Assembly (NCBI GenBank): GCA_023404955.1
Contig: JAEXZY010000052.1
Coordinates: 1-64,000 of the forward strand
Reading direction: 5' to 3'
DNA: 64,000 nt
DNA from: Actinomycetes bacterium
Lineage (GTDB): Bacteria > Actinomycetota > Actinomycetes > Mycobacteriales > Mycobacteriaceae
The notes beneath the pieces were generated by a model. The model did not search any database. It was not told the DNA's origin and worked only from the letters and a program-made list of their open reading frames with translations. A program made the position numbers and the translations under genes. This document shows positions 27,023-34,252 of this stretch, piece by piece. Numbering within the stretch: position 1 is the stretch's first letter; every line of letters starts with the position of its first letter.

Positions 27023-27105
27023 GTCGCTCGCCATACGCGTTGCAGCTGTGTTACCCGGCGTTGTAGTGGGTGTCCAGAATTTGCCGAGCGAACTATCTAT
27101 TCAGC

Positions 27106-27134
27106 TTGAGAGTGGCATGCCAGTGGGCTAATGT
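27106..27134 (+). promoter_or_regulatory. Possible promoter of the priming transferase gene
   Basis: TTGAGA (27106-27111), a 17-bp spacer and TAATGT (27129-27134), a TANNNT-type mycobacterial -10. The ATG lies 33 bp further on at 27168, preceded by GGGGGAAGC. Confidence 0.4.
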
Positions 27135-27167
27135 TCGTGCAAATAGGGGGAGTAGTGTGGGGGAAGC

Positions 27168-28664
27168 ATGACGGCGGTCAACGATCGGCTAGAAGTCGCA
27201 GCAAACATAGTGCCGATACCGATGAAGGTTCCGGCGTGGCAACGGGGGTATGCGCGCAGGCTAGTTGTCGTCGATTTTCTTGGCGTACTTATGGCCGTAG
27301 GGCTGGCTCAATGGCTGCGATTCGGCGCGCTCACGGGAGACGTATCGACGTCTACGTTCAAAAATCTCGACTACGCGCTGGTATCGATCGCGATCGCGGT
27401 CGCATGGATCGCAGCTCTTGCGATTAATCACTCGCGTTCAACCCGAGTGATAGGGTCCGGCGCCGAAGAGTATCGCCGGGTTTTGCTCGCCACGCTCGCC
27501 GTGTTCGGTGGTGTCGCGATCATCTCGATGCTGTTCAAGCTCGAGATTGCTCGCGGATATCTGATGATTGCCCTGCCGGTCGGCGTTGTTGTTCTTACCC
27601 TCCTGAGGTGGGTCGCCCGACAGGTCGTCGTGCGGGTCCGGCAGAAGTACGGCCGCTGTATCACGCGGGTGCTCGTGGTTGGCAGCCCGTCAGCAGTCCG
27701 CGACCTCACGACCTCGCTGCATCGTGAATCGCGTTCCGAGTACGAGGTGGTCGGCGCGTGTATTCCGGGTCCACTTCCTCGCAAGAAGATTGACGTGCCC
27801 GGTGTGGGCGCCATCCCGACCTTCGGCGATGAGAGCAACGTGGTCGGCGCTGTGACAGCCACCAACAGCCACGCTGTCGCCGTCACGGCTACCGAGCGTC
27901 TCGACGGCCGAGGGATACGTGACCTTTCCTGGGAGCTCGAGAAGCTCGAAATCGACCTCCTCGTTGCGCCAGGCGTGGTCGACATCGCCGGCCCGCGTTT
28001 GCAGATGCGTCCTGTTGCCGGCCTACCGCTTATCCACGTGGAGAAGCCGCAGTACCACGGCGCGAAGCGATTCCAGAAGCGGCTGTTTGACGTTCTGTTC
28101 TCGGGCTCGGTGCTCCTGTTCGGCCTTCCAGTGTTACTTGCTGTCGGCCTGGCCGTGAAACTCACTAGCAGGGGACCGGTCTTCTACCGCCAGGAGCGCA
28201 TCGGTCTCGATGGCCATCCCTTCGAAATGATCAAGTTCCGCACGATGGTCGTCGACGCGGACAAGATGGTCGACAAGCTCGCCGCGATGAACGAGAGCGA
28301 AGGCGGCGTGCTTTTCAAGATCCGGGATGATCCACGTGTCACTCGCGTTGGTCGCATCTTGCGGAAGTACTCCATCGACGAGCTGCCTCAATTCATCAAC
28401 GTGCTCAAGCGAGACATGAGCGTTGTTGGGCCGCGGCCACCGCTTGCCAAGGAAGTGAAGTCTTACGACGACTACGCCAAGCGGCGCCTGCTCGTTCGGC
28501 CGGGCATCACCGGCCTTTGGCAAGTCAGCGGTCGGTCAGATCTCTCGTGGGAGGACTCGGTTCGGCTTGACCTCTTCTACGTCGAAAACTGGTCGATGAT
28601 CTCCGACCTCATCATCGCCTTCAAGACCGTCAAGGCGATGCTCGGCCATTCGGGCGCGTACTGA
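27168..28664 (+). CDS. Polyprenyl glycosylphosphotransferase (priming sugar transferase, WbaP/WcaJ type)
   Basis: The 498-residue protein has four N-terminal membrane segments (about residues 25-150), a CoA-binding-like middle domain (VLVVGSPSAVRDLTTSL), a fifth membrane helix (about residue 305-325, KRLFDVLFSGSVLLFGLPVLL) and the catalytic domain: FYRQERIGLDGHPFEMIKFR, YSIDELPQFINVL, MSVVGPRPPLAKE and LWQVSGRSDLSWEDSVRLD. It places the first sugar phosphate on the polyprenyl phosphate carrier. It is the last gene of the AT-richer region; GC content rises within it. Confidence 0.93.
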   Translation: MTAVNDRLEVAANIVPIPMKVPAWQRGYARRLVVVDFLGVLMAVGLAQWLRFGALTGDVSTSTFKNLDYALVSIAIAVAWIAALAINHSRSTRVIGSGAEEYRRVLLATLAVFGGVAIISMLFKLEIARGYLMIALPVGVVVLTLLRWVARQVVVRVRQKYGRCITRVLVVGSPSAVRDLTTSLHRESRSEYEVVGACIPGPLPRKKIDVPGVGAIPTFGDESNVVGAVTATNSHAVAVTATERLDGRGIRDLSWELEKLEIDLLVAPGVVDIAGPRLQMRPVAGLPLIHVEKPQYHGAKRFQKRLFDVLFSGSVLLFGLPVLLAVGLAVKLTSRGPVFYRQERIGLDGHPFEMIKFRTMVVDADKMVDKLAAMNESEGGVLFKIRDDPRVTRVGRILRKYSIDELPQFINVLKRDMSVVGPRPPLAKEVKSYDDYAKRRLLVRPGITGLWQVSGRSDLSWEDSVRLDLFYVENWSMISDLIIAFKTVKAMLGHSGAY

Positions 28665-28755
28665 GTTCGGCCGAGCAGCAACCCCGGTCGCCACACATCG
28701 GCCAAATCTGAGTACGACGGCGCGGCTGGTTTCTGAGAGTCGACGGGATTGCGCG

Positions 28756-28917
28756 TTAGCGGTCGAACCACCGCGCCAACAGGTTGTCCAGCCAGGAGCG
28801 ACTTCCGTTGCCTCGCAACAGGTAACGCGGGCACTCGCACAGTGAGCAATCCGTCCCCGCTCGGTAATGCTCGTGAGCCGGGCGTTCATGCCCGCAACGA
28901 CATATTTCCGTAAGCAT
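28756..28917 (-). CDS. Small cysteine-rich protein, zinc-binding-like
   Basis: The predicted protein has 53 residues starting MLTEICRCGHERPAHEH. Two Cys, two His and then three Cys (CRCGH, HEHY, DCSLCEC) resemble a small zinc-binding module; similar short proteins are known to me in mycobacterial genomes but without a function. ATG at 28917 is one of two close starts (28929 is the other). It converges with the priming transferase gene and is divergent from the PH-domain protein gene. Confidence 0.6.
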   Translation of the reverse strand: MLTEICRCGHERPAHEHYRAGTDCSLCECPRYLLRGNGSRSWLDNLLARWFDR

Positions 28918-29046
28918 CGAGGCCAACATACGCCGCCCGGTAGTTGCTGCAGGCAAATACTGAGAAATTCCTGAGGGGCGTGTCGCGCGCACTTCGCGGC
29001 ACCGGATTGGCCCGCGCCCACCGTCTCAACTGAGTACAGTCCTCCC

Positions 29047-29565
29047 GTGGGTTATCCAGAGAACGTGCTGGCCAGAGACGAACAGGTCGCCCTGCACCGT
29101 CATCCGCACTGGGGACGTCTCCTGGTGCCAGCACTCCTCCTCATCGTGGCGAGCGCCGTCGCTGCATTCATTGCCGGCTACGTCAATTCCCTCACCTGGG
29201 AGCCATCCGCCAAGAGGATCGTTTTCCTCGTCATCGCTGCCGTTTGGCTCATCGTCATTGGGTGGCTCGCGGTCTGGCCCTTCCTCAACTGGTGGACCAC
29301 CCACTTCGTCATCACCGACCGTCGCGTCATGTACCGCTACGGCCTCATCACCCGCTCCGGCATCGACATCCCGCTGGCCCGCATCAATAGCGTCGAATTC
29401 CGGCACGGCCTGCTCGATCGCATCCTGCGCACCGGCACTCTGATTATTGAGTCCGCCTCCCAGGATCCCTTGGAGTTCCAAGACATCCCGCAGGTCGAAC
29501 GTGTGCACTCCCTGCTCTACCACGAGGTCTTCGACACCCTCGGCACGGAGGAATCTCCGAGCTGA
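29047..29565 (+). CDS. PH-domain (bPH2) membrane protein, Rv3278c-like
   Basis: The 172-residue protein starts with GTG (VGYPENVLARDEQVALHRH), has two transmembrane segments (about residues 25-45 and 60-80) and then a bacterial PH-like domain: WWTTHFVITDRRVMYRYG, IDIPLARINSVEFRHG and LRTGTLIIESASQDPLEF. It matches the position and length of M. tuberculosis Rv3278c. Function is unknown; bPH2 proteins are thought to scaffold membrane complexes. In M. tuberculosis it follows birA; here birA is absent from this position and the polysaccharide locus precedes it. Confidence 0.87.
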   Translation: MGYPENVLARDEQVALHRHPHWGRLLVPALLLIVASAVAAFIAGYVNSLTWEPSAKRIVFLVIAAVWLIVIGWLAVWPFLNWWTTHFVITDRRVMYRYGLITRSGIDIPLARINSVEFRHGLLDRILRTGTLIIESASQDPLEFQDIPQVERVHSLLYHEVFDTLGTEESPS

Positions 29566-29630
29566 GGCACACTGCGCGCCACCCATCTCTGCAATACCGT
29601 TCACCACATGGGGAGAGGCGACGCTCCGGC

Positions 29631-30191
29631 GTGCGAGCCGGGCCACTACCCGCCGCCGTCTACGCCCTCATCGCCGTGCTCTTCCTCAACGGCGCCACCG
29701 GTACCTAGTTCTTCGCGCACGCCCGCCCCGACCCGCTCGCCAAGGTCGACGCCATCATCGTCCTCGGCGGCGAGCACGATGGCCGTGAGGCCTACGGGCT
29801 CAAGCTCGCCAAGCAGGGCTACGCGCCTACCGTGCTGATGTCCGACCCCTATGGGCCTCGCGACCCTGTGATGAAGCGCTACTGCCAAAGCCAAGGCGAG
29901 ATCGAGGTCATCTGCCGACCCCCCGTACCGAGCACCACCCGCGGTGAGGCGCTCATGACTCGCGCTCTTGCCGAGCAGCGCGGCTGGCGCTCGGTGATGG
30001 TGATCAGCTGGCGTTACCACCTGCCCCGCGCCCGGCGCATCTTCGACGTGTGCTTCGCGCCACCCAACCGCACCGTGATCATGCGCGACGTACCCCGCGC
30101 CTACATCTATTCGGTCGCGTGGTGGCAGTTCACCTACCTCTACCAGTACGCCGCCTGGGTCAAGGCTGAGGTCCAGGGCTCTGCGACTCGC
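29631..30191 (+). pseudogene. Disrupted YdcF/DUF218-family membrane-anchored protein
   Basis: One reading frame encodes a hydrophobic anchor (AAVYALIAVLFLNGATGT), then an amber codon at 29706-29708, then, still in the same frame, the DUF218 body: DAIIVLGGEHDGREAYGLK, APTVLMSDPYGPRDPV, PPVPSTTRGEALM, VISWRYHLPRARRIFDVCF and an aromatic C-terminal helix. A single TTG or TGG to TAG change explains the break. The frame also runs through the expected C-terminus into the convergent crcB-like gene, so the normal stop seems lost. Internal initiation at 29832 would remove the first conserved motifs. The upstream GTG at 29631 has GGGAGAGG before it. Confidence 0.75.
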
Positions 30192-30563
30192 CTACATGAA
30201 CTTGCGATGCAGCGTCGCTCCGCCCCGCATCGCGAGGTAGCCCAGCAGCGCGAACGTCACCCCCACTGCGCAGTACATCGCCACCTTCTTGCCGGCCGAT
30301 ACCGTGCTGCGCACCGGGACGTCACCGCCCACCCACATCGGTGCCGCCAGAGCGAACGCGACCATGCTTGCCGCCGACCCCAGCACGCCGTACCCCAGCA
30401 CCGCCGTCGTCCATGCCGAAAGGCGTTGCGCTGAAAGCATTCCCGCGAGGCCGCAGATGAGTGCCGTCGCTGTTACCAACCGCGCTGACGACGGTCGGCG
30501 CAGCAGCAGCGCGCCGATCGTCGACCCCACCGCACCGCCGAGCGCGACCAGTGCCCACGTCAT
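30192..30563 (-). CDS. CrcB-like membrane protein, second of a pair (degenerate)
   Basis: The 123-residue protein has four hydrophobic segments in the CrcB/Fluc pattern, beginning MTWALVALGGAVGSTIGALLL. Fluc channels export fluoride as dual-topology dimers. The family's GTLxVN asparagine and FTTFST motifs are not recognisable (GVLGSAASMVAF is in the corresponding place), so fluoride transport is doubtful. Its ATG overlaps the stop of the upstream crcB-like gene by four bases, so the two are probably made together as a heterodimer. It converges with the broken ydcF-like gene. Confidence 0.65.
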   Translation of the reverse strand: MTWALVALGGAVGSTIGALLLRRPSSARLVTATALICGLAGMLSAQRLSAWTTAVLGYGVLGSAASMVAFALAAPMWVGGDVPVRSTVSAGKKVAMYCAVGVTFALLGYLAMRGGATLHRKFM

Positions 30564-30928
30564 CGGGCCGCCACCCGCGCCGCCATGAGCCCGCACAGCA
30601 GGCCGGCCAGTGCGGCGGCCGGTACGCCAATCAGGAACGCGATGGACAGCGTTGGCGGCTGGCTGATAGTCAGCACCGACCACGCACTGAGACTTGCTGT
30701 GCTGGCGCACAATCCGAAGAGGGTTGCGCGCACAGTCGACATAACCCCGTTTGCGACGATGAAGCCCGCCACGGCGAAAGCAACTGCTGCCGCCACCGTC
30801 GTTGATACCAGCACTTGTCGCGGCAATGGCCATGCAGTGGCAACGGCATAGCGCACCAGCGCACCGGACGTCCCGCCGACGATGAGCGCCAGGGAATGGC
30901 TGCGAGCGGGGCGATGGCGGGCGGGCAC
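30560..30928 (-). CDS. CrcB-like membrane protein, first of a pair (degenerate)
   Basis: The 122-residue protein has four hydrophobic segments and retains the N-terminal GGTSGALVRYAVATAWP motif of CrcB/Fluc fluoride channels, including the conserved Arg-Tyr. The next motifs are changed: the expected Asn after GTL is replaced (VLVSTTVAAAV) and the GFCGGFTTFS region reads GLCASTASLSAW. Pairing with the overlapping second copy fits the two-gene Fluc arrangement. No fluoride riboswitch is visible upstream. The start is GTG at 30928. Confidence 0.68.
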   Translation of the reverse strand: MPARHRPARSHSLALIVGGTSGALVRYAVATAWPLPRQVLVSTTVAAAVAFAVAGFIVANGVMSTVRATLFGLCASTASLSAWSVLTISQPPTLSIAFLIGVPAAALAGLLCGLMAARVAAR

Positions 30929-31053
30929 CCGCTCAGGCTATGCCGCCGCCGCGTTGCCTGCGTCGCGTGACGATCTCCGCGTTCGACCGGGCAAACGGCA
31001 GCGGAGTCAGTACGCTGTGCCTCGCAACGATTCATGAGACGGAGCGCAAACCC

Positions 31054-32175
31054 ATGACCCACAACGAGGCGCGCGTCGCGATCGTCCATGAACGCCTCAC
31101 CGAAATCGCGGGGTCGGAGAACGTCACCGCCGAGATCGCCCACCAATGGCCAGACGCGTCGGTCACCATCCCCATCGTCGATCCGCGTGTGCGCGCCGAC
31201 TTCGCGCCCCGCGTGCAGACCGGTGCGCTCTCCAGCGCCTACCGGCTCGCCCGCTATCGCAGCTACGCACCCTTGCTCCCGCTGGTGCCGGCATGGCTGC
31301 GCCGCAGAGACTTCGGCGCGGCCGACGCGGTGATCATCAGCCACCACATCTTCGCCGCCTCCGCCGTCGAGGCCGCCGGTGCGCGGCCCACCATCGTCTA
31401 TGTGCACTCGCCCGCGCGCTGGGCGTGGGACAAGGACATGCGCCGCCAAGAGTCGGACTCGGTGGGGGGCAGGCTTGCCCTCGATGTGCTCGCCCGGCAG
31501 GCGATCTCCACCGAACTCGAGGCTGCGCCCAAGATCACCACCGTCGTCGCCAACAGCACCGCGGTGGCCGCCCGCATCAAGAAGCATTGGGGCCGGGAGT
31601 CGCACGTCGTGCACCCACCCGTCAACGTCGACTTCTACCACCCCGATTCGTCTGAAGAGCGCCAGAACTTCTTCCTGCTCGCCGGCCGGCTGGTCGCCTA
31701 CAAGCGCCCCGAGATCGCCATCCGGGCCGCACGGCGAGCCGGCGTCAGGCTCGTCGTCGCCGGCGACGGGCGCGACGCTGCCAAGTGCCGCAAGCTGGCC
31801 GGCGACGCCGACATCATCTTCCTCGGTCGAGTCTCCGACGAGGAGTTCCGCAGCCTCTACCGCCGCGCCAACGCGATGCTGATGCCGGGGGAGGAGGATT
31901 TCGGCATCACGCCCGTCGAGTCCATGGCCTGCGGTACACCGGTCATCGCGCTCGGCGTCGGCGGTGCGCTGGACAGCGTCGTCGACGGCGTCACCGGAAC
32001 CTTTGTCACCGGCACCCACGACGAGGAGATCGTCGAGAACTTCGCCAAGAAGCTCGTCGCCTTCAAAGGGGGGTCCTACGACGCCCGCGAGATCCGGGCG
32101 CACGCCGAGACGTTCTCGCCCGAGAAGTTCCGGGCGCACATGGCCGATGTCGTCGCGGAAACTATGTCGCGCTGA
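31054..32175 (+). CDS. Glycosyltransferase family 4 protein
   Basis: The 373-residue protein has an N-terminal domain with RVAIVHERLTEIAGSENV and IVYVHSPARWAWDKDM, and a C-terminal donor domain with FFLLAGRLVAYKRPEIAIRA, RLVVAGDGRDAAKC, IIFLGRVSDEEFRSLYRRAN and the EX7E motif EEDFGITPVESMACGTP. This is the WbaZ-like mannosyltransferase-type arrangement; the donor is not certain. ATG at 31054 has GGAG about ten bases upstream. Its last 14 bp overlap the convergent GT4 gene. Confidence 0.9.
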   Translation: MTHNEARVAIVHERLTEIAGSENVTAEIAHQWPDASVTIPIVDPRVRADFAPRVQTGALSSAYRLARYRSYAPLLPLVPAWLRRRDFGAADAVIISHHIFAASAVEAAGARPTIVYVHSPARWAWDKDMRRQESDSVGGRLALDVLARQAISTELEAAPKITTVVANSTAVAARIKKHWGRESHVVHPPVNVDFYHPDSSEERQNFFLLAGRLVAYKRPEIAIRAARRAGVRLVVAGDGRDAAKCRKLAGDADIIFLGRVSDEEFRSLYRRANAMLMPGEEDFGITPVESMACGTPVIALGVGGALDSVVDGVTGTFVTGTHDEEIVENFAKKLVAFKGGSYDAREIRAHAETFSPEKFRAHMADVVAETMSR

Positions 32176-33286
32176 GCAGGTCGGCGCAGATGGACTCCGC
32201 CGCCGCCGCGGGATCGATCCCCTTCTGTCGTTCGATGACGTAGGCGTGCCCGCGTTCCGCGAGCGCTGCCCGTCCGTCCGCATCGGTGCAATACCGGCGC
32301 ATCAGTTCCGCCAGCGCCCGACGGTCGTGCGGGTCGAAGAACTCGGCTCCGGTGCCGCAGGTTTCGCGCACTGACGGGATCGTCGACGCGAGCACCGCGG
32401 TTCCCGAGGCCATGGCCTCCAGCGGCGGCAACCCGGCTCCCTCGTGCAGCGACGGCATAACCAGCAGATCGGCCGATCCGACTAATGCGCGCAGCACCCC
32501 GAACGGCACCTGGCCCGTCACCGTCACCCGATCGGCGTTGGCTTCGGCGAGCTCGCGGACCCGGTCGTCCATGGTGCGCAGCGACGCCCCGCCACCGGCG
32601 ATTACCAGGGTGTGCGGCACGGCGTCCTTGATGTCGATGAACGCCTCGAGCAGTTGTACGAGGTTCTTGTACCGCTTGCTGTTTCCGACATAGAGCACGT
32701 ACGGACCGCTGACCGGAACCAGGCTCGGATCGGCCGGCTCGAGCCACACCTCGTCCACCGGAATGGGCGTGACCATCACCGGTGCGGTGCGGGCGATATC
32801 GGTCAACGTCACCTCCGTCGCGTGCGACACGGTGAAGATGCGGCGGCACAGGCGAGCGTCGGCATGCAGCATCGCCCGGGCGTAGGACCGTCGGGCCCAC
32901 GTCTGCCCGCTGATGTCGTGGGGGAGTAGGTGGATGGTGTCGTGCACGGTGACGTAGGTGAGCATTCTGCGGTGCGCGGGGAGCAGCCGTGCGAGCGGAA
33001 AGGGATAGTGCGGCAACCACACTGAGCGTGGACGCACGGTATCGAAGGCATGTCGCCACACCTGCTGCTCGGCCGGTGTGTACATCGCCGCGGACGGCGG
33101 CTGGGCGTGAACGAGCCGGGTGGTTGGCGCAAGAGACGGCGCCGTGTCCGGGTCGGCAAGCACGGCCAGCGTCAACCCGTGCCGGTCGAACGCGGCCTCG
33201 AGGTGCGGCAGCTGCAAGCGCAAATAGGTGCCGATACCGCTCTGGCGGATGTGCCGAGCGTCGAACAGGAGATCCACCCGTGCCAC
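32162..33286 (-). CDS. Glycosyltransferase family 4 protein
   Basis: The 374-residue protein has DLLFDARHIRQSGIGTYLRLQ at the N-terminus, then VTVHDTIHLLPHD, FTVSHATEVTL, the donor domain YVLYVGNSKRYKNLVQLLEA, TLVIAGGGASLRT, VTGQVPFGVLRALVGSAD and the EX7E motif HEGAGLPPLEAMASGTAV. GTG at 33286 follows GGGGAGG and is preferred to the longer GTG at 33361. It converges with the preceding GT4 gene. The N-terminal SGIGTY loop is typical of mannosyltransferase-like GT4 enzymes. Confidence 0.9.
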   Translation of the reverse strand: MARVDLLFDARHIRQSGIGTYLRLQLPHLEAAFDRHGLTLAVLADPDTAPSLAPTTRLVHAQPPSAAMYTPAEQQVWRHAFDTVRPRSVWLPHYPFPLARLLPAHRRMLTYVTVHDTIHLLPHDISGQTWARRSYARAMLHADARLCRRIFTVSHATEVTLTDIARTAPVMVTPIPVDEVWLEPADPSLVPVSGPYVLYVGNSKRYKNLVQLLEAFIDIKDAVPHTLVIAGGGASLRTMDDRVRELAEANADRVTVTGQVPFGVLRALVGSADLLVMPSLHEGAGLPPLEAMASGTAVLASTIPSVRETCGTGAEFFDPHDRRALAELMRRYCTDADGRAALAERGHAYVIERQKGIDPAAAAESICADLLSAT

Positions 33287-33390
33287 GAAACCTCCCCATC
33301 GCTCGCGGTCGCCACAGCTTACGTTGCCATTACCTGGTGGTGGGTTCAGTTGCTTCGACACCCGCTGACGCCGAAGTCAGATACCGTTGT

Positions 33391-34113
33391 ATGGTGACCG
33401 GTTCGCTGAAGCGTTTCGATGAGTGGCTCAATCGTGAGCTCGAGCAGTGTGCGCGCGACGCCGGGGAAGACGTCAACACCTACGTCGCTCGTGCCGTGGC
33501 CTCGAAAATGGTGGCTGACCACCGGCTTGCCGACGGCGCTGCGGTTGAGCAGCTCATGAAGCACCTCTCCGAGTCCGGCGTGTTCGCCGGCACCGACATG
33601 CCGAGTGTATCGACGGTGATCGCCGACCCCGACCGGTTGCGCGCGCTGTACGCCACCGGCCTGCTCGACTCGCCGCAAGAAGAGATCTATGACCGCATCA
33701 CCCGCGCCGCGGCCGATGCGCTGGATGCTCCGCACGCGCTGGTGTCGTTGGTCGACGTCGACCGGCAATTCTTCAAGAGCGCGGCGGGGATGGAGCTGCG
33801 TACGCCGGAGGAAAGGCAGACGCCACTCGAGCGCTCGCTCTGTCAGTACGCGGTGGCAAACGGCGAAGCGCTGTTGCTCGAAGATGCCCGCCTAGATCCT
33901 GTGTTCAAGAACCACCCGGCCGTTCAGGACGGCACCGTGGTGGCCTACCTCGGCATTCCGCTGACCGACAGTCACGGCAACTCGATCGGCACGCTGTGTG
34001 TTTATGACGAGAAGCCGCGCCTCTGGGGTACCGGCCACGTGCAGGTGCTGACCGATCTCGCCGGGCTCGCCGCCGAACGGATCTTCGGTGGTGGCAATGC
34101 TCAGGACCGGTAA
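33391..34113 (+). CDS. GAF-domain protein
   Basis: The 240-residue protein has a helical N-terminal part (about residues 1-60, LKRFDEWLNRELEQCARDAG) followed by a GAF domain (about 70-230): RLRALYATGLLDSPQEEIYD, DAPHALVSLVDVDRQFFKSA, LCQYAVANGEALLLEDARLD, VVAYLGIPLTDSHGNSIGTL. This resembles the phytochrome/Fhl-type GAF sensory domains and has no fused output domain. It may sense a small ligand and act through protein contacts. Starts at ATG 33391 or GTG 33394. It is divergent from the GT4 gene, and a small hairpin follows its stop. Confidence 0.82.
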   Translation: MVTGSLKRFDEWLNRELEQCARDAGEDVNTYVARAVASKMVADHRLADGAAVEQLMKHLSESGVFAGTDMPSVSTVIADPDRLRALYATGLLDSPQEEIYDRITRAAADALDAPHALVSLVDVDRQFFKSAAGMELRTPEERQTPLERSLCQYAVANGEALLLEDARLDPVFKNHPAVQDGTVVAYLGIPLTDSHGNSIGTLCVYDEKPRLWGTGHVQVLTDLAGLAAERIFGGGNAQDR

Positions 34114-34114
34114 T

Positions 34115-34130
34115 TAACTGGGCTCAGTTA
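34115..34130 (+). terminator. Short hairpin after the GAF gene
   Basis: TAACTG and CAGTTA form 6-bp perfect arms around GGCT, starting two bases after the stop codon. The stem is AT-rich and short and no U-tract follows, so termination would be weak at best. Confidence 0.3.
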
Positions 34131-34252
34131 TCTCGGGTGCCAAAGGTCCTTCTTCAGCAGAGCAAAATGACACTCGCTGATGGCAATTTGACTGCGCGGC
34201 CCCCCCAGCACACTTAGAGTTGAACCCTCAGGCGGCGTTTCGGGGGTCGGTG

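Noticed and set aside
30929..31053. Possible fluoride riboswitch upstream of the crcB-like pair
   Set aside because: I could not find the conserved riboswitch elements; the region looks like an ordinary divergent promoter space.
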